Positions 16,930 through 19,101 of a DNA stretch of 19,101 nucleotides are shown one piece after another. This DNA comes from Rhodospirillaceae bacterium (GTDB lineage Bacteria > Pseudomonadota > Alphaproteobacteria > SP197): positions 1 to 19,101 of the forward strand of contig JABIUG010000357.1 in NCBI GenBank assembly GCA_018700655.1. The letters are read 5' to 3'. The notes beneath the pieces were generated by a model, which was not told the DNA's origin, did not search any database, and worked only from the letters and a program-made list of their open reading frames with translations. The stretch's first letter is position 1; each line of letters starts with the position of its first letter. Made by a program: the position numbers and the translations under genes.

Positions 16930-17949
16930 ATGCGTGTCTATTACGATCGCGATGCCGATCTCAACCTGATCAAGTCGAAGAACGTTGCCGTCATCGGCTA
17001 CGGCAGCCAGGGCCATGCCCATGCGCTGAACATGAAGGACAGCGGCGTCTCGAACCTCGTGGTTGGTTTGCGGCCCGGTTCCTCGAGCACCGCCAAGGCC
17101 GAAGGCGAAGGCCTGAAGGTCATGGCGCCGGCCGAGGCCGCTGCCTGGGCTGATTTCGTCATGGTCGTGACACCCGACGAAGGCCAGCGCAAGCTCTATG
17201 CTGATGACCTCGCGCCCAACATGAAGGAGGGCGCAACACTTGCCTTCGCTCATGGCCTCAATATCCATTTCAACCTGATCGAAGCGCGTGCCGATCTACA
17301 CGTCATCATGATCGCGCCCAAGGGCCCCGGTCACACCGTGCGTGGTGAATTTGCCCGCGGCGCCGGCGTTCCCTGCCTGATCGCGATTGATCAGGATCCC
17401 AGCGGCCAGGCCCAGGAAATCGGTCTTTCCTATGCCAGCGCCATTGGCGGTGGCCGCGCAGGTATCATCGAGACGACCTTCCGCGAGGAATGCGAAACCG
17501 ATCTCTTCGGCGAACAGGTCGTGCTCTGCGGTGGTCTCACCTCGCTGATCGTTGCCGGTTATGAAACTCTGGTCGAGGCTGGCTATGCGCCCGAAATGGC
17601 CTATTTCGAGACGCTCCACGAAGTGAAGCTGATCGTTGACCTGATCTATGAGGGCGGCATTGCCAACATGCGTTATTCGGTCTCCAACACGGCGGAATAC
17701 GGCGATTACACGCGCGGGCCGCGTATCGTGGGCGAAGAGACCAAAGCCGAAATGAAGAAGATTCTGGGCGAAATCCAGGAGGGCAAGTTTGCCCGCGACT
17801 GGATGCTCGAGAACGAGGTTGGCCAGACAAGCTTCAAGGCGATCCGTCGCCGCGCCGCCGAGCACCCGATCGAAGAGGTCGGCGAGCGTCTGCGCGGCAT
17901 GATGCCCTGGATCGCCAAGAACCGCATGGTCGACAAGTCGAAGAACTGA
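16930..17949 (+). CDS. ilvC: Ketol-acid reductoisomerase, class I
   Basis: IlvC isomerises and reduces acetolactate or acetohydroxybutyrate with NADPH and magnesium. The 339-residue product fits the short class I form. It has the Rossmann motif GYGSQGHAHALNMKDSG (23-39), the cofactor loop GLRPGSSS (46-53), APKGPGHTVR, the metal-ligand region FGEQVVLCGG and the HEVKLIVDLIYEGGI segment. The ATG at 16930 is chosen over an upstream in-frame ATG at 16873 inside ilvH because GAGGA lies before it and the family start MRVYYDRDADL begins there. A stable hairpin follows the gene. Confidence 0.96.
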   Translation: MRVYYDRDADLNLIKSKNVAVIGYGSQGHAHALNMKDSGVSNLVVGLRPGSSSTAKAEGEGLKVMAPAEAAAWADFVMVVTPDEGQRKLYADDLAPNMKEGATLAFAHGLNIHFNLIEARADLHVIMIAPKGPGHTVRGEFARGAGVPCLIAIDQDPSGQAQEIGLSYASAIGGGRAGIIETTFREECETDLFGEQVVLCGGLTSLIVAGYETLVEAGYAPEMAYFETLHEVKLIVDLIYEGGIANMRYSVSNTAEYGDYTRGPRIVGEETKAEMKKILGEIQEGKFARDWMLENEVGQTSFKAIRRRAAEHPIEEVGERLRGMMPWIAKNRMVDKSKN

Positions 17950-17961
17950 TGCGCCGACCGT

Positions 17962-17990
17962 GAAAGCGGTGCCTTGGTTGCGCCGCTTTC
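17962..17990 (+). terminator. Hairpin after ilvC, possible end of the ilv operon
   Basis: GAAAGCGG (17962-17969) pairs with CCGCTTTC (17983-17990), and the stem extends by TGC with GCG to about 11 bp around a 7-nt loop (CTTGGTT). The position 12 bp after the ilvC stop fits a terminator, but the sequence after the stem (CGGGTTCATT) is not a T-run. It could instead be a 3' stabilising hairpin or a weak terminator. Confidence 0.5.
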
Positions 17991-18244
17991 CGGGTTCATT
18001 GTGCGTTGCGGCGGGGCAATCGGCCCTGGCTGCACTTTCCGGTCGTTGCCGGACCGCAATCATGGTATGCAAACAGCGGTACAGGCGCCGGAAATCGCTG
18101 GTGAAACCCGGCATAGCCTCCTCCCCGCGACCGGGGTGAGGCCATGTTGCGTTGCAACAGTGTCGGCGTCGTCGAGGGCGGGGGCGTCGGCAAGACACAG
18201 CGGGGTTATATTGACCGCGCATTGAGGAGAACGTCAGAAGAACC
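17991..18244. other. ilvC-mreB intergenic region, no gene seen
   Basis: About 250 bp between the hairpin and mreB hold only short open frames on either strand with no family resemblance. A TATATT (18207-18212) could be a -10 box for mreB, but the bases 17 bp before it (GCGTCG) are a poor -35. AGGAGA near 18225-18230 is a possible, rather distant ribosome binding site for mreB. Confidence 0.4.
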
Positions 18245-19101
18245 ATGCTGTCCCGTTTTTTCTCTTCGGACATGGCGATCGACCTGGGCACGGCGAACAC
18301 GCTGGTCTACGTCAAGTCGCGCGGTATTGCGCTGAACGAACCTTCTGTCGTGGCAATCGACAACCGTCGTGGCCGCCCGCAGGTCCTCGCCGTCGGCGAG
18401 GAAGCCAAACTCATGGTTGGCCGCACACCAGGCCACATCGAAGCCATTCGCCCTCTGCGCGACGGCGTGATCGCCGACTTCAATGTCGCCGAGGAAATGA
18501 TCAAACATTTCATCCGCAAGGTGCACAACCGGTCCACCTTCGCGCGCCCTGAAGTCATCATTTGTGTGCCGTCGGGTTCAACCGCGGTCGAACGCCGCGC
18601 GATTGAGGACGCTGCCCTGCAGGCCGGCGCCCGCAAGGTCGGCCTGATCGAGGAACCCATGGCCGCAGCAATTGGTGCCGGGCTTCCGGTGACCGAACCG
18701 ACCGGCTCGATGGTCGTCGATATCGGTGGTGGCACAACCGAGGTTGCCGTGTTGTCGCTGGGCGGTATTGTCTATTCGCGGTCCGTGCGCGTCGGCGGCG
18801 ACAAGATGGACGAGGCGATCATCCGCTACATCCGCAACACCCATAACCTGCTGATTGGTGAATCAAGCTCGGAACGGATCAAGAAATCTGTCGGCTCGGC
18901 CAGCCCGCCCGATGACGGCGAAGGCTCGACCATGGAGATCAAGGGCCGCGACCTGATGAACGGTGTGCCCAAGGAACTGGTGATAAGCCAGCGCCAGATC
19001 GCCGAGAGCCTTGCCGAGCCGGTCGGCCAGATTATCGAAGCGGTGAAGACCGCGCTGGAACAGACGCCACCCGAACTTGCCGCCGATATCGTCGACAAGG
19101 G
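18245..19101 (+). CDS. mreB: Rod shape-determining actin MreB (3' end beyond window)
   Basis: MreB filaments guide sidewall peptidoglycan synthesis under the inner membrane. The 285 residues present start MLSRFFSSDMAIDLGTANTLVY, with the phosphate-1 loop of the actin fold at about 11-22. They continue through EEAKLMVGRTPGHIEAIRPL, VPSGSTAVERRAI, LIEEPMAAAIGAGLPV and the phosphate-2 loop VDIGGGTTEVAVLSLGGIV. The frame is open to the right edge; about 60 residues of a typical MreB are missing. The N-terminal MLSRFF is a likely amphipathic membrane anchor. Confidence 0.96.
   Translation, partial: MLSRFFSSDMAIDLGTANTLVYVKSRGIALNEPSVVAIDNRRGRPQVLAVGEEAKLMVGRTPGHIEAIRPLRDGVIADFNVAEEMIKHFIRKVHNRSTFARPEVIICVPSGSTAVERRAIEDAALQAGARKVGLIEEPMAAAIGAGLPVTEPTGSMVVDIGGGTTEVAVLSLGGIVYSRSVRVGGDKMDEAIIRYIRNTHNLLIGESSSERIKKSVGSASPPDDGEGSTMEIKGRDLMNGVPKELVISQRQIAESLAEPVGQIIEAVKTALEQTPPELAADIVDK

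Noticed and set aside
17296..18300. Open frame of 334 codons on the minus strand across ilvC and the intergenic region
   Set aside because: Mostly antisense to ilvC, low-complexity and basic, with no recognisable domain.

Overview
The window reads as chromosomal DNA of an alphaproteobacterium. The clearest signs are a circularly permuted two-piece tmRNA gene, an alpha-type SspB, flavin-dependent ThyX, the block mrp | hflK-hflC-DUF2065-degP | serB | miaA-ilvB-ilvH-ilvC, and mreB. The order and GC-rich coding suggest a Rhodospirillales-like lineage; this is inferred from the sequence alone.

Left end (1-3686): the 3' part of a non-ribosomal peptide synthetase (NRPS) with adenylation, carrier and epimerization-like domains, followed by an Sfp-type phosphopantetheinyl transferase that would activate its carrier domain. 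Both genes carry one lesion. The NRPS is frameshifted by a perfect 10-bp tandem duplication (101-120), and the transferase has an in-frame TGA (3219-3221). The other complete genes look intact, so the NRPS locus appears to be decaying, unless these are local sequence errors. The adenylation pocket reads like a beta-alanine code, yet the protein ends in an epimerization-type domain with a broken HHxxxDG motif.

Second block (3689-4803, minus strand): ssrA (tmRNA), then sspB (ClpXP adaptor for ssrA-tagged proteins), then a TfoX-N-domain protein. The gene that tags stalled proteins lies directly upstream of the gene that delivers tagged proteins to the protease, with no visible terminator between them. 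ssrA has no protein product; I identified it from its tag, acceptor stem and T-arm.

Third block (4971-7474, plus strand): thyX and an Ldh2-family oxidoreductase joined by an ATGA overlap, then a secreted DUF1036 protein.

Fourth block: mrp/apbC (minus) faces away from hflK-hflC-DUF2065-degP (plus), a membrane and envelope protein quality-control set. serB (minus) converges on degP and diverges from miaA with only 16 bp between start codons.

Fifth block (13438-17949, plus): miaA, ilvB, ilvH and ilvC, which give tRNA modification plus the first two steps of branched-chain amino acid synthesis. A strong hairpin follows ilvC. mreB begins at 18245 and runs off the right edge.

No insertion sequence, CRISPR array, prophage or tRNA gene was seen. 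The least ordinary parts are the damaged NRPS/transferase pair and the ssrA-sspB arrangement.
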